Shown here one piece after another: positions 10,751 to 22,424 of a stretch of 64,000 nucleotides of DNA (within the stretch, counting starts at the first letter, position 1; each line of letters starts with the position of its first letter). Location: positions 1,860,001 to 1,924,000 of the forward strand of contig JAXBDG010000001.1 in NCBI GenBank assembly GCA_036320915.1, in the 5' to 3' direction. The stretch comes from Linnemannia elongata. Its lineage: Eukaryota > Mortierellomycota > Mortierellomycetes > Mortierellales > Mortierellaceae. A program made the position numbers and the translations under genes. Under the pieces are notes generated by a model that saw only the letters and a list, made by a program, of their open reading frames with translations, searched no databases and was not told the DNA's origin.

Positions 10751-13700
10751 TTAAGCGATGATTGACGAAAGACGACCGGCATAGTAGACGAGCAACAAGA
10801 ACACAATTGCAGCCTTGGCTTGGACAGAAGAACCCAACACGAACTGGCGGAACCCTCTCTCGACGGCCTGCAATGAGGCCATAACCATCTCTTCCTGCTT
10901 CTCCTTCTGGACCACCTGCTTGGTAGCCCAGGAGGACGAAGAAGCCGAGGGCCAAGCACCGATACTGGTCAAGACCAATGCAAACTCCATCTCGTCATCA
11001 GAGAGCGAGTCGCGAGCCTCGACAAACTCAGCCTCATCGCTCTCATACTCCTGGCAATCCTGGGACTCAATCGATCCAGACTGGGAGACGACATTATGGA
11101 TAGCAACGCTCTCCTTGTCGCTGTTCAACTTTGTCAGGTTGTCCAGGGGGCTCGAGGTGGCAGCCAACTGAGCAGTATCGATGTCATCCGACTTGTCGAT
11201 GGTGTCCAATGAGAACGTGACACGGACTTCGCGCCTCTTGGATCCGGAGCTGGCGCCACCAATTGAGGCAATCGAGGTGCTGTGCTTCAGGCGGCTAGAG
11301 GGCTGGAATCCGGAACCAGAGGCGGTAGGAGACGACGCAGCGGAGGAGGCCGTCGATGCCACAGTCAAAGAAGACGAACGAGGGCTAAAGGCAGGAGTGG
11401 ACGAGGGAACAGGCGAAGCGGCGGGAGAAGACAGCGAAGCCAAGGAAATAACCTCGACTGGCTTGGGAGTAGCTACAGTCGTGACAGGCGCGCTCAATGA
11501 GCGATCGGTGGTCTCATCTGAAACAGCATCAACATTGGCCTCGACCTTGACCTTGGCCTCGACCTTGGTTTCGACCTTGGGCACACCGACAGCTGCAGCC
11601 GCGGCTGTGGTCAACACTGTGGGGGGCTCATAAACAGACTCACGAGCAGCTGCAGAGACCAGCTTGCTCTCAATCTGAACTGGAGGCTCCAAGATAGTAG
11701 GCGAGTCAGGCATGGGCCGTGGGCTGTCAATGGGCGAGATAACAAGCTCCAATCCTGAGGCAGTGCTGGAACGCACACCAGCCTCCAGAGCAGCAGTATT
11801 GGTGGGTACTGGAGGAGCATCGGGGCCAGGGAGGTAGGCATCAATGGGGATCGAGTACCTGCTCAACGAGCTGGATCGGCGAGGCAATGGAGGAAGAGGA
11901 GTGCCGGCAGGGAGGGTCACAATCTGACGAGGAGTACGTCCACGCGAGCGGCTCCTCTCAGAGCTCTGAGAAGCCTGGGAGTCAGGACGAGCAGAAGATC
12001 CTGATACTGAATATATAGCCGAGTAACTGGCGCTGCGTCTCTTACGGCTGACATGGGTCGTTTGCCTCGACTCTCTCTCGACCTCGTTCTGGTCATGTCC
12101 ATTATGATCAAAGTTGTTGATAGGTTCGCTCTTGATGGTAAAGTCTTCGGCAGTCTGAACCTCGGCATCCTGCTTGGCCTCCTCCTTGGGTACGGGGAGC
12201 TCGATATTGTTCATGCCCTTGCGCGAGACCTGGGCAATGATACTCTGACCCTCATGGTCAAGAGTGGTCCAGATGCGAACACCACCAAAATCAGGGGCAA
12301 GCTCCACGCGAACTGAAGGATCGTCAGGCTTAATGAAGAAATCATAGCCCTCCTTGTAGACCTTGCGACCGACACGGATCTCTGTCCAACCAGGAGCGGC
12401 CTTGTAGCACAACTCGTAGAACCCACTCGTGGGATCAAATGTGTCCAACAGCCTTGTGCCGGAGATGTGCGATGCAAATGGTGGGTAGCCAGTCTTGTTG
12501 ATGAACTGGTTGAGGCGAGGGACGGCGGTGGTCATGCTGGCAGTCATGGTCTTGACAACTGACGATGGCAGGGTTCCACGAATGTCGACCTGGACCACAA
12601 AGGTCACGTTCACAGAGACGGTGTTGCCTTGGCCATCAAAGGTGGGGCGCAGGGACCAACCAGAGAGTTCAAGCATGGCGCGAATACGGCCAGGATCCTC
12701 GGGGATGGTAGGGTCAAGGACCGACGTTGAGACGTTGTACAGAGCAGAGGTCATGGGATCCCTGTCAACGATGGTAACTCCAGCAAGATCGCGGCCACTA
12801 TTTCAACATGGACAGCAAAAATAACGACATGTTAATATCTAATCAGATTAGCGGGAAAACATGTCTGCTTTGCGAAATAAAGTACATGCGACAACTTACG
12901 TGATAGAGCCAACGCCCTTGAGAGTAACATGGAACAAGTACTCGTTGTGGTTGAAGGTCTCGGCAATCGACAGATTCTCAAAGCGCTCATCCCAGGTGGT
13001 GCGGCAGCCAGACGATTCGATCACGGCGTTGATCTGCTCAACAGTCCAACCTCCAGTAATGGTACCCTCGCTACGAAGCATGGGCAAGCCAGCTCCGGAG
13101 ATGACTCTCGAGTAGCTCTTGAATCCGTTCTCGCTCGAGATGGCCCTCCAGCGGTCCTCGGGACTCGAAGCCAAGACCTTGAACATGGCCAAGGCCTTGC
13201 GTGCAGTCTCGGAGTGTCTGTGGGGTAAGATCATGGTGGGTGGGAATGATGTCAACGACCGGTTGGAATCCAAACTGGGGGCAGCTGAATGACGCTTTAT
13301 GGAATTGCTCGTGGGTCCAGAGGGGCGAATCAAGGACTGGAGAGAGACGTTGGGGTTGCCGCGGATAGGGACAGCATGGCTATGGCGTGGCACAAAAGCA
13401 GTACCCCGACCCATCATTGCGCTGTGGCGACGAGCTTCCATCATGGCTGAGGGAGACTTCATTCCGAACGAGGACATTGCCATGGAGCTGGGTCGAGAGC
13501 TGACAGTATCGATCGCCTCGGGAGGTGGCGTGCTATTCTTGGGCGATCTGGGAACAACCTTGACCTGGGGTGTTTGAGCTGCGTCCGAATCCGAAGTGAC
13601 ATCTTTGCTGGTGATCGAGGCTGTAGGCGTCAATGGAGGCGTCGTCGGAAGAATCATGGGCATTGGCATCAGCTCCGAATGCTCCGGCAGGAGAGAATTA

Positions 13701-16389
13701 CTGCTGCCATTGTAACCTTTCATTCTTGCCTCGGACTTTGGTTGCACTACAGGAATCGACATGCGCTTGGATTGGTGGGATTTCCGTGCCGCGGTGTCAG
13801 GAGAGAGTGTCGTCCTGGAGACCGGTACTGGCTCACGAGTCTTTTCCTGAACATCTGGCTTGGAGGTAACAGGCTTGGAAACGATGGGCTTGGAGACAGC
13901 GGGTTTTGAAGGGGTAGCAGGGACCTCGATTTTGCCCTGTTGCTTCTTGGCCGTACTCTCGAAAGTGCTGTCCTTGCCGAAGGGAAGGGAATCGCCAAAA
14001 AGGGCAGATGATTCGCCAAGGAACGGGTTGCTGTCGATGAATTCTTGGCTGAACAGAGAGTTGGACATGAGAGAGCTGCGAGCAGTGGCAGCAGGGGACT
14101 TGGACGTTGGTGCAGCCTGGTAAAATGGCTGTTGCCGCCTTGGGGCCTCGTCTTCGGTAGACTCCTCCTCCTCCTCGTCATCGGCATGATTTGCGTTGTG
14201 GATTGGCGTAGGGAAATTAGATCCGGACCCCAGATCCTCATCGTCAGAGTCTGGTGGGATGAGGAAATGGTCCAGCTTGAGAGGCTCGCTCAAACTACGT
14301 GGACGCGTCGTTGTTGTGGCGACATTGGTTGATGGGGAGCCGTTCTTCTTGAGGTAGGTCTCGATGACGGTGGCGACGAGTGCTCGCTTGGCCAGTGACC
14401 GCTTGGCGATGAACTTTGGAAGCCTGTTCAAAAGGTCAGTCTGGATGACATAGGTGACTTTTGTGATGGGAGGGTTGGAAGGGAGGGGTTGGATGATCCA
14501 TCCGGCCAAGAAGATCTCTGCACGGTGTTTACCCGGTATCCGAGGAATCTTGGTTGAGTCGACTGAGCAGGCAGCAAAGTAAATGGTGCCGTCCCTCTCG
14601 ATTTCCGTCCTTTCTACCATCGAAACATCTCGCGTTCTATTGAAATAAAAGAAAAAGAAAAAGAAAAAGAAAAAGAAAAAGAAAAAGAAAAAGGAGAAGC
14701 GCAGTAGAAGATGATCCATGTTAGCATAGGGAGTTAATTAATGAACGACAGGGTAGCAAACAAGGCATATGAATTCGACAGACGGGAAGAACCAGGGGAG
14801 GGAGAAAAGTCGATAAGGAGGCTGCGGGAAGAATGTAAAGAAGGGACTTACTTGGATGAAAGAGTTCCTTTCATAACCATGTACATAAGATTGGTCGCGT
14901 CGTCGTAGGTCTCTACGCAGCTGAGCTCATCATACCAGTCGCTATTAGGGTGAAAGAAAAGGAGTTGAAAGAGACGTTTCGTCCGTTAGAAAGCTGTCCA
15001 GACTCATCGCCAAAACAAGGAAAAAAAAAAGGGTTGACCGTGTCCATGTCAAATCTGTAACAGATTTGCGAGGGAGACAGGAGACATTAGGGTATGTGTG
15101 TGCATATATGCGAGAGGGAGATATGAGAGAGAGGGACAGTGGATGAATGAACCAAAAGAAGGAGTGAGTGAAGAAGGATCGAGCGATAATACACACACAC
15201 AGAGAGAGAGAGAGAGAGAGCGAGCGGCTAATTGTTAATAGCAATTGCACAAAGAGAAGGTGAGAGAGGGAGAGGGAGATCTTCCTTCTCCTGCTCTCAC
15301 CTCACGCCCTACTATTCTCTTGGGTCCTTTTCTTTTCTTTTCTACCCCCCTCTCCTTCCTTCTTTCCTTTCCTTCTCTCGTTCTTAGTCTTTGCGTCCTT
15401 CCTTTTTTCCTTCTCCGATGGGCTAATATATCCCTGAAGAGAATAGTAATTCTTGTGCATCCCTCCACTGTCCTTCCGACCAATAGACCTTTCCTTTTCT
15501 TTGTCGTCATGGTTCTATAGGAACAAGCAAACAACAACCCCAAAAAGAGAGAGACGCGTCCACAGCACCAATCAATTTTTGGCCCCCTAAAAAAAGGAAA
15601 ATCTCCTCGCCAGTGCGGACGCGATAAATTTGCAGCACCCAAGGGAGAACATCCTTAAAATACAAACAAACAAACACCAAAGGACCAAAACAACTAAAAA
15701 AAAAAAAAAAAAAAAGGAAAAAGAGGGAAAGACGGAAAAGAGGGAGAACGCGAACAAAAAAACCAAAAAAGATGAACTTACTCCCACAACTTGCGAACTC
15801 CTACAATGGCAAATACATCTTGAGCCTTGTGTCCATGGATGACATGCTCGCCCTTGAAGGCCGGGTACTTGTGATCGCCGTGGCTGGGTATCGTGGTGGC
15901 GGTGGTCGACTGGTAAACAGTGCAGCCAGACTTGTGCCTGTCGATCTTCTTCCAGCCATCCGGCCGTGAAGCTACCTTGAGGTGCTCAATAGCCTGCATC
16001 GACTGCTCCATGTGGTACTCCTTTGTCCGCTTCTGGGGGTCGGGTGTGTAAAACTGTGACCGTAAGTGCTCCATCTGGTTATGGTGGTTGTCGGATTCGT
16101 CTCCGCTCAGGGGGTATTCAAAACCAGAGGATGATAAGGTGAGCTGTTGAATAGAGGGTTCCTGCGAGTGTTGTTGTTGTTGTCGGCTTGAGTGTTGTTG
16201 TTTAGAGTGTTGTTGTTGTTGTTGGGTAGGAAAACTATTGTTGTGGTTGTGATTGGCGTGAGTAGTGGAGTGGCCCATTGTCTTTTTGTGGTGTTGCTCT
16301 AGCCATTCGATAGGCTCGTCACTATGGATATCGTGGGCAAAGCTACCACCTTGGATGCCTTTTGTCTTTTTCTTCTTTAGTGAAAACAT
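10751..16389 (-). CDS. Tandem START-domain protein with C-terminal membrane anchor
   Basis: Exons 16389-15782, 14941-14852, 14636-12900 and 12797-10751 join in frame to 1493 residues. A His/Gln-rich leader precedes START domain 1 (about residues 140-330: WKKIDRHKSGCTVYQS, DWYDELSCVETYDDATNL, IFLAGWIIQPLPSNPPITKV, LVATVIETYLKK). After a long Ser/Pro linker, START domain 2 (about 710-920) has the same layout: WRAISSENGFKSYSR, TVEQINAVIESSGCRTTWD, GWSLRPTFDGQGN. A further beta-rich segment (about 920-1005) is unassigned. A Ser/Ala/Thr-rich linker leads to a hydrophobic C-terminus, AAIVFLLLVYYAGRLSSIIA, a likely tail anchor. START domains carry sterols or other lipids, so transfer at a membrane contact site is a reasonable inference. 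The ligand is unknown. Confidence 0.85.
14646..14692. repeat. AAAAAG hexanucleotide repeat in START-gene intron 2
   Basis: About eight tandem units of AAAAAG on the plus strand. On the gene's sense strand this is TTTTTC and forms the polypyrimidine tract right before the exon 3 acceptor at 14638-14637. Translating through it gives an artefactual Phe-rich N-terminus. Confidence 0.9.
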
Positions 16390-17770
16390 ATGATGTCGAT
16401 CCGTCTATGCCGCGTGGGGGGGAGGGTTTTTTTGGCGTTACAAACGTGGGCTAGTTGGATAAAGAGGGAGAGGTGGTATGAAAAAAGAAGAGAGCAGAAG
16501 AGAGGAGCAGGGGAGCAACAGGGGAGAGAGTGAGAGAGACAGTGAGTTGTGAAAGAGATAGATGGAGGGTGTCGGAGCCGGTAGTAATGCGAGAGCAATT
16601 ACAGGTTGGTGAGCACAAGAAGAAACAGAAATATGTGCCCGTTGGAAGGGTTGGAAGTCGGTTTAGAAATGAAAACAAAAGCGAGTGGAGCTCTGCTACT
16701 ACTACTAAAAAAGGGCGTTATCCTGCAAGAAGAGCAAAAAAAAGAGGGCTTCTAGACCAGGTGGGAAAGAGGGTAGTGATACTGGGTGAAGGGTATGGAT
16801 AATGCGATGGAGGAGGAAGAGATGGTGATGATACAGCGGTGCAATTGTTGCAGCGGAAAGAGAAAACAATGTCAGCAGCTTCAAAAAGGAAGGATGAAAT
16901 AAAATAAGAAAAAATGAGAGGTATGTGGGTATAAATGAAAAAAAAAGAAATGACAAGTATGGCGAAGTTTGTGTTAAAGGCAGACTTGTGGTCGATTATG
17001 GATGAGTAAAAAGAAGAGGAGGGGTAGTTGCCGTCTCGGGTCGCAAGTGGTGCATGGTCCTCTCTTTTAATCGCAAAAAGGGTCGAATAAGATGATATAT
17101 GCAACTTGCAGTAAGGAGGGAAAGAAAGAAGAGGAAGAGGGTATGTTGACTCCGTCTTTTTCTTTGTTGTCGCTTCTGTCCGTTGGAGTTGTTGCTGTTG
17201 CTGCTGTTGTTGTTGTTGTTGTTGACTGGTGGTTGTTGTCGTTTCTTGATGGAGAAGACGACAAAAAGAAAAGAACGAATGAAGAACGATGTCAACGAGA
17301 GGTTGATGAGGGGAGGCGAAGGTGAAAAAAGGGGGGCACAAAAAAAGAAGAAAGAAGAAAAGATAAACACCCAGGCGAGGGGAAAATGGAATGGGTCGTT
17401 ACAAAAAGATTTGCTGTTGTTGTTGTTCAATTGAGGCGATGACAGGGCAGGATAGGATAGGACCCAAAAAAGTGAGAGTGAATGAAAAATAAAAAAGGAG
17501 ACCTTTGTTGTTGTTGGTTCCTGCTTTGGTCGTGCGCGGGAGGGAGAGAAGAAGAGGAGAGGATGACAAGGAGAGAGAGCGAAGGAGGGATACACGAGGG
17601 GAAAAGAAAGAGAGATGGAGATGGAGGGAAGGAGATATTATCAATAAAATAAATAAAATAAATGAGACAAAGAAGGCGGAGAGAGGGAGATGAGGAGGAG
17701 GAGGAGGAGGCAAGGGAACTGAAGTGAAGAGAAGAGAAGAGATACAGAAGTGACGGAGAAGTGAATAAAG

Positions 17771-17788
17771 AGAAGGAGAAGAGGGACG

Positions 17789-17822
<34 letters not shown>

Positions 17823-17880
17823 GGGAGAGAGGGTGGAGAAGAACGAGAGAAAAAGAGAGGGAAGGAGACTCAAAGAGTGA
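17771..17880. repeat. GA-rich microsatellite tract
   Basis: Nearly pure GA/GGA repeats on the plus strand, within the purine-rich part of the gap upstream of the START gene. Read directly from the sequence. Confidence 0.9.
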
Positions 17881-18021
17881 GTGAGAGAGAAAGAGAGAAA
17901 AGAGAAAAGAGGAAAGTGGACAACCGAGGAAGGAGGAGGAGCGTGTCAATAACCAACAGCATTATCGTGTCAAAGTGTCAAAACAGACATCCAACTAACC
18001 CACTGGTGGGTTACATCTCGC

Positions 18022-18022
<1 letters not shown>

Positions 18023-18069
<47 letters not shown>
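18023..18069. repeat. 47-nt poly(A) tract
   Basis: A homopolymer of 47 adenines, preceded a few bases earlier by an 8-bp inverted repeat (17996-18013, TAACCCAC/GTGGGTTA with a 2-nt loop). No retroelement coding sequence is visible upstream of it. Confidence 0.9.
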
Positions 18070-18071
<2 letters not shown>

Positions 18072-19107
18072 CCTTCCCCCCATAAAAAAAAGCGCCGAAA
18101 GGCACCAAGAGAAATGAATTATATAAAAAAAAGACTCCAGGGTTTCCCTCCACTTCTTTCCCTCTTGTCGCTACTTCGCTATCTGCCAATGATACCCATT
18201 CACACCTACAAATACCCCTCATGCTGGCGCCCATTGGCATCTAGCTCTCATTCTATAAACATACACGCGCTAACCTGCAGTAACAACCAATACGGCAGCT
18301 ATTATGGTAGCCTTTTTTTGCAAATTAGCTGGCATCTGGCGTACGCTTTAGTCATTTTTGGTTTGAAGCGATCGCCCTGTCTCTTTCAGGCACCAGTGCT
18401 TGTACTCCCGCCATGGTATGAACACATGTACTCCTCTCTTATCCAAATTGACGCATAAATCCAGCTGTTTTGGACCAGCCCATCGATCTCTTGAAACAGT
18501 ACATAATTGCCTGTTCGCTCTTGTCGCTCCTTAGAGGGGCCAGCTACCTACGTTTTCACTCCCACGCCCAACGACTGCACGTTGTCGTCCTTTACTCATC
18601 ACAAACACCCAGCTCGTGGATGATGATAATCAAAATCAATAATTACTGCCGCCAGTAAGCAAGCTAACGGTCGGTTGGTCGTCAGCGACATGCGCGCTTG
18701 TGGTGCTCATTTCTTTTTTTTTTCTTGTTTGTTTTTGTTGTCTGTTGTTTTGGTTTGTTTGTCTTTTATTTGTTTTGCAATCATTCATTCGTGCCTGGTT
18801 TCGGTCCAATCGAGCTGCAGTGTTTTGGTTCCCTCCATTTACTTATACCCTAGTGCCATGCATACATGGATACCCCCCCCTCTCCCAACAACAACAACAA
18901 CAAAAAAAACACACTTGCGACTCAATGCTCACCTAGCACAATGTTATTTTCGTCCTTCAGTCAGTAATTTTGGTGCAACCACACTTCGTCGGTCTGGCCT
19001 GATGGACCACGACCAAGAAAAGCAACACCCCATTACTGTCCTCACCGTTTTACGCGCTCACATTTTAACACTAAAATAACTTTGGTTTACAAAAACAAAA
19101 AAAAAAA

Positions 19108-19141
19108 CCATGCCGTGCCATGCCCATGCCATGCCCATGGT
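19108..19141. repeat. CATGCC-type minisatellite
   Basis: About five imperfect head-to-tail copies of CCATGC/CCATGCC bounded by CCATG and CATGG, so the block is partly self-complementary. It lies in non-coding DNA. Confidence 0.7.
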
Positions 19142-20450
19142 ATCAACATATTTACCCATTACCCTAAACGGACTTCTTCCCCCTCATCCTTCCTACCCGC
19201 TTCGGACAAATTTCTTCCAACCACAACAATAGAAACAAAGTCCTTCTAATAAACTTTACTACACCAAGGTTGGTCTTCAGATGCAGAGCCCGGCCAGACA
19301 TTTAAGATCCCTCCCCTTTTATTCACGAGTAGAAACTAAGTAACCAGTATTCCATTCAAACATACAAACAAACAACCACAACAAGAAAACAACAACTCTT
19401 AACAATACCATTCCGTGTTGTGTTGTATTGTGTAAGGAAAATAAAAAGATTTGAGAGCACCTCACTTTTGAAATGGGAGAAAATGGCGAGATCCACACTG
19501 GTGTCTATTTACCTCCCCCCCTCCTATCACTCTTCCCCCTTTTCATCGATGATGGGTTGGCTAGACTCTCCCTCCCATCGCTCTTCTTCCCATCGATAAA
19601 GCAAACGTGCTACAACCACACCGTTCATGGTGCCCAAGCAAATGAAAGAGAAAGGTCGTCATTGCTACGTGATAGATGGTAGACAATGGTGAGAGAGTTT
19701 GCTTTCTTGATGAGAGAACGAGAGAAGATTATGTCGATCAAGTATGTATCATGATTCAGTACAGAAAAGAGAGCTGACTGTTCCTGTTTGTACCTGCACG
19801 TTCGTACATGGCCAGGGGCAGAGAGATATCGTTTGGACCCATGGGACAAATGGATGGAAGAATGAATTAATGTCTTGCTTCTGCACCCATTTACACAATC
19901 CAATCAAAACACCACTCGAATGCATCCCTTCTTCTTTCTCAACAAAAAAAAAGTATGCTATGGGTCGTAACGTTTGTTCATCCAGGAACATTCTCAGACC
20001 CTTGCTTCCTTTACATCTTCTCTAGTTCTCTCACTTTGCTGTCCCCTTTCGATATCGATCTCGCCTCTTCTCGATCTTGTATTGTTTGATCCCTTCATTC
20101 CTCTCTTTTTCTCTCACTTTGCAACTCTCTCTCCTTCTCGCCTTCTGTCAGATCCTTCATACTTCTTTGAAGTTTAGTTTTCTTCCGTCAACCTTACTTC
20201 TTTTTTTCACACTCCCTTCTCTTGCTTCCTCTCCTCAAAGAGTTTTCTTTGTCACTACTTTCCCCCCTCTTACTCCCAGCAGCAGTAGCAAGATGATTGA
20301 TGCAGTATCAAAAAAGGGGAGATTACGACTTCGTAATGGTGTTACTCTATGATGCTTATTAAAAAACAGGGGGGGATAAAATGGTACAAGTGCGAAAAAT
20401 GGAGAGGAGAAAAGAAAATGGGCTAACAAAAAAATAATACGAAGCAGGCT

Positions 20451-22113
20451 CTAGATTCTCTTGCGGTTCTGGCGACGCAACTTTTGTGCAGCGGCCTTGT
20501 TCTCGCGATCTTTGGCAATAGCAAGCTCCTTCTGCTTGGCAGCCAAGCCGCCCTCATACGAAGCCTTGAATGACTCCATGAATCCGGGCTGCTTAGCAGC
20601 AACCTTGGGCTTGGGGTGGTTGATCAATTGGGGAATGTTAAAGAACTTGCGCACTGCTGGCAACTTGAAGAACGTGATCTGACCGGCTGTGAACATGTTC
20701 GATGTCAACCAGTACACAAAGATTGCCTATTATATTACAAAAAATAGTCGCGTTAGTTAGTGTCCTAGATCGTTTCTCAATAGTTACTCCTGAAAACTTT
20801 CGACAAATATCTGCAACATCAGCAGGTCTCTAACTCCAAGTCATCCCTTGAGTACTTACAGAGGGAAAGTTCATGGTCAAGGGGACCATGGCAACGGCCA
20901 TGACGCGCATGACGTTCTTCATAGCCTTGGGCTGAGCAACACCACCAGCCTCACTTCCAAGCTCCATGATCGCCAAGAATCCAAGCGATGAAACAACGGG
21001 CAAGACATAGGTAGGATCAGCAACCGTCAGATCTGTGAACCAGCCGATACCGCCCTCCCTGAACTGTGGCACGGGCAAGTTGGCCATATCTCTCAAAGCC
21101 AAGTAGAACGAGATCATAACGGGGGCCTGCAACAAAGGCAACATCAAGGACTTCAAGGGGTTGCAGTCGTTCTTGGCAAAAAGTTCCTGAGTCTGGGCCG
21201 AGAAACGGGCCAAAGCCGCCGTGTCGTTGGTTTCTTTAGCGAGCTTCATGTTCTCGGTCAAACGCTCCAGCTGAGGCTTGACATTGTGAAGACGAGCAGT
21301 GTTGCCCTGCAATTTGACGATAAATGGAACCAAGGCCGTACGGATCATGACCGTCGTCGCAGCAATGGTTGCCCACCAAGGCAATCCAGTCGAAATGTGA
21401 ACAGCCTCTAAGACAGTCTCCAATGCTCCAACGGGCGTAAAGTTGACCAAGCCCATAGCCTTCAGATCGCCATACTTCATAGCCACCTGGGTGATCGACT
21501 CTGCGTTCTGTGCGGCGACTTCCGAGATGGCCGAGGTGGTCGTGGCGGTGGTGGTAGCAACCACCTCCTCTGTGACATTCTCAATGACCTCTGCTGCTGA
21601 AGGGAAAACGGAATCCGCGGTCGAAGTAGCAGCAACAGCCTCCTCCTTTGTGTCATCAGTCGATGATGCAGCGGCAGCAATGGTGGTGGGGTCGATGAAA
21701 GCAGCCTTGGGTGTCTCGGTCGACATGTGGCGGTAAAGTCCGGCGCCGACCGAGGGAACCAACATTTGTCTAGCAACGGCAGGGCGAACAATTCCTGTCG
21801 ATCTCACGTTGGCGGCACGGAAAGCATACTATTACAATTGGGATTAATGTGATTAGTTTGACGATACATGTAGTAAGAAAGCGATGGTTCTTTTTGGTTG
21901 AAAAGTGGACGTGGTTGAGTTTCCTATGGCCGCCGTGACTTACTTGTCTGGCAACAGCCGACCTGGAAGTAGAGGAAAAGAACCAGGAACGAAAAGTAAG
22001 AAGTAAGTATTCCGAACTGAGAACAGTGCATTCCGATGCTGTCGCTATGACAATAGAGAAGAATAAGCTAATGCTTACAGGGCTGGCTGGGCGCGGCTGC
22101 TGATGCGGAGCAT
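20451..22113 (-). CDS. OXA1: Mitochondrial inner-membrane insertase Oxa1
   Basis: Inserts mitochondrially made (and some imported) proteins into the inner membrane; YidC/Oxa1/Alb3 family. Exons 22113-22079, 21962-21944, 21828-20860 and 20726-20451 give 432 residues. The first three exons encode an Arg/Ala/Ser-rich presequence (MLRISSRAQPALSAVARQ, then YAFRAANVRST). Exon 2 is only 19 nt. The insertase core has LPWWATIAATTVMIRTALVP (TM1), the conserved KSLMLPLLQAPVMISFYLAL hairpin, then TYVLPVVSSLGFLAIME and AIFVYWLTSNMFTAGQITF. The Lys/Arg-rich C-terminus (KLRRQNRKRI) matches the ribosome-binding tail. The Ser/Ala/Thr-rich stretch at about 45-110 is a long linker before the core. It shares a 311-bp divergent upstream region with the GPATCH4-like gene. 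Confidence 0.95.
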
Positions 22114-22424
22114 GGTGAGTTCGAGAGGATGCGAAGGAAAGAGGAGGTGGAGGAGGGACAAGGAAGGTGATCAAATTCCGCCATCCGGAGGTGAAGGGGG
22201 AAAATTGCCACTTTGAGTTCCAAGGCTCAGGAACAAATGTGACTGTCTTCTTATGGCATTGTAAACATATATCACGTGTAAAGTCGCTTTCTTTTTTTTT
22301 TTTTTTGAAGGCTCTTCTTGAAAGGCACACAAAGAAAAAAAGCATGGCTGCCACAGGACCTTGAATCTCTCTGCTCTCCACCTCTCACTTCTCATCATCA
22401 ACCCACTACCGTCGGAATTGCGCC
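22114..22424. promoter_or_regulatory. Divergent promoter between OXA1 and GPATCH4-like gene
   Basis: 311 bp separate the two start codons, which point away from each other. The region contains a T-run near 22291-22305 and CT-rich sequence just before the plus-strand start. Shared control of a mitochondrial insertase and a nucleolar protein is possible but not shown. Confidence 0.6.

Larger units (their letters stand above)
16390..20450. other. Four-kilobase low-complexity intergenic stretch
   Basis: The largest gene-free gap in the window. From 16400 to 17950 the plus strand is strongly purine-rich (GGAGAGA and AAGAAG arrays, TTGTTG arrays near 17185-17222), so the sense strand of the START gene is pyrimidine-rich and probably includes its promoter and leader. 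A 47-A run lies at 18023-18069. From 18100 to 20340 the sequence is more complex but no frame looks coding. A short CATGCC-type minisatellite occurs near 19108-19141. The segment before 20450 should be the OXA1 3' flank. I see no tRNA-like structure. Confidence 0.5.

Noticed and set aside
14637..14719. Phe-rich N-terminus for START-gene exon 3
   Set aside because: It translates the TTTTTC intron tract; the true exon joins from 14852 in phase.
16996..17873. Long overlapping minus-strand frames rich in Ser/Leu/Phe
   Set aside because: They are translations of CT-type simple repeats in several frames at once.
18675..19079. 134-codon plus-strand frame in the large gap
   Set aside because: Starts at TTG, hydrophobic run comes from T-rich DNA, no motif.
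19108..19141. CATGCC repeats as a CRISPR-like array
   Set aside because: Units are six to seven bases without spacers, and the genome is eukaryotic.
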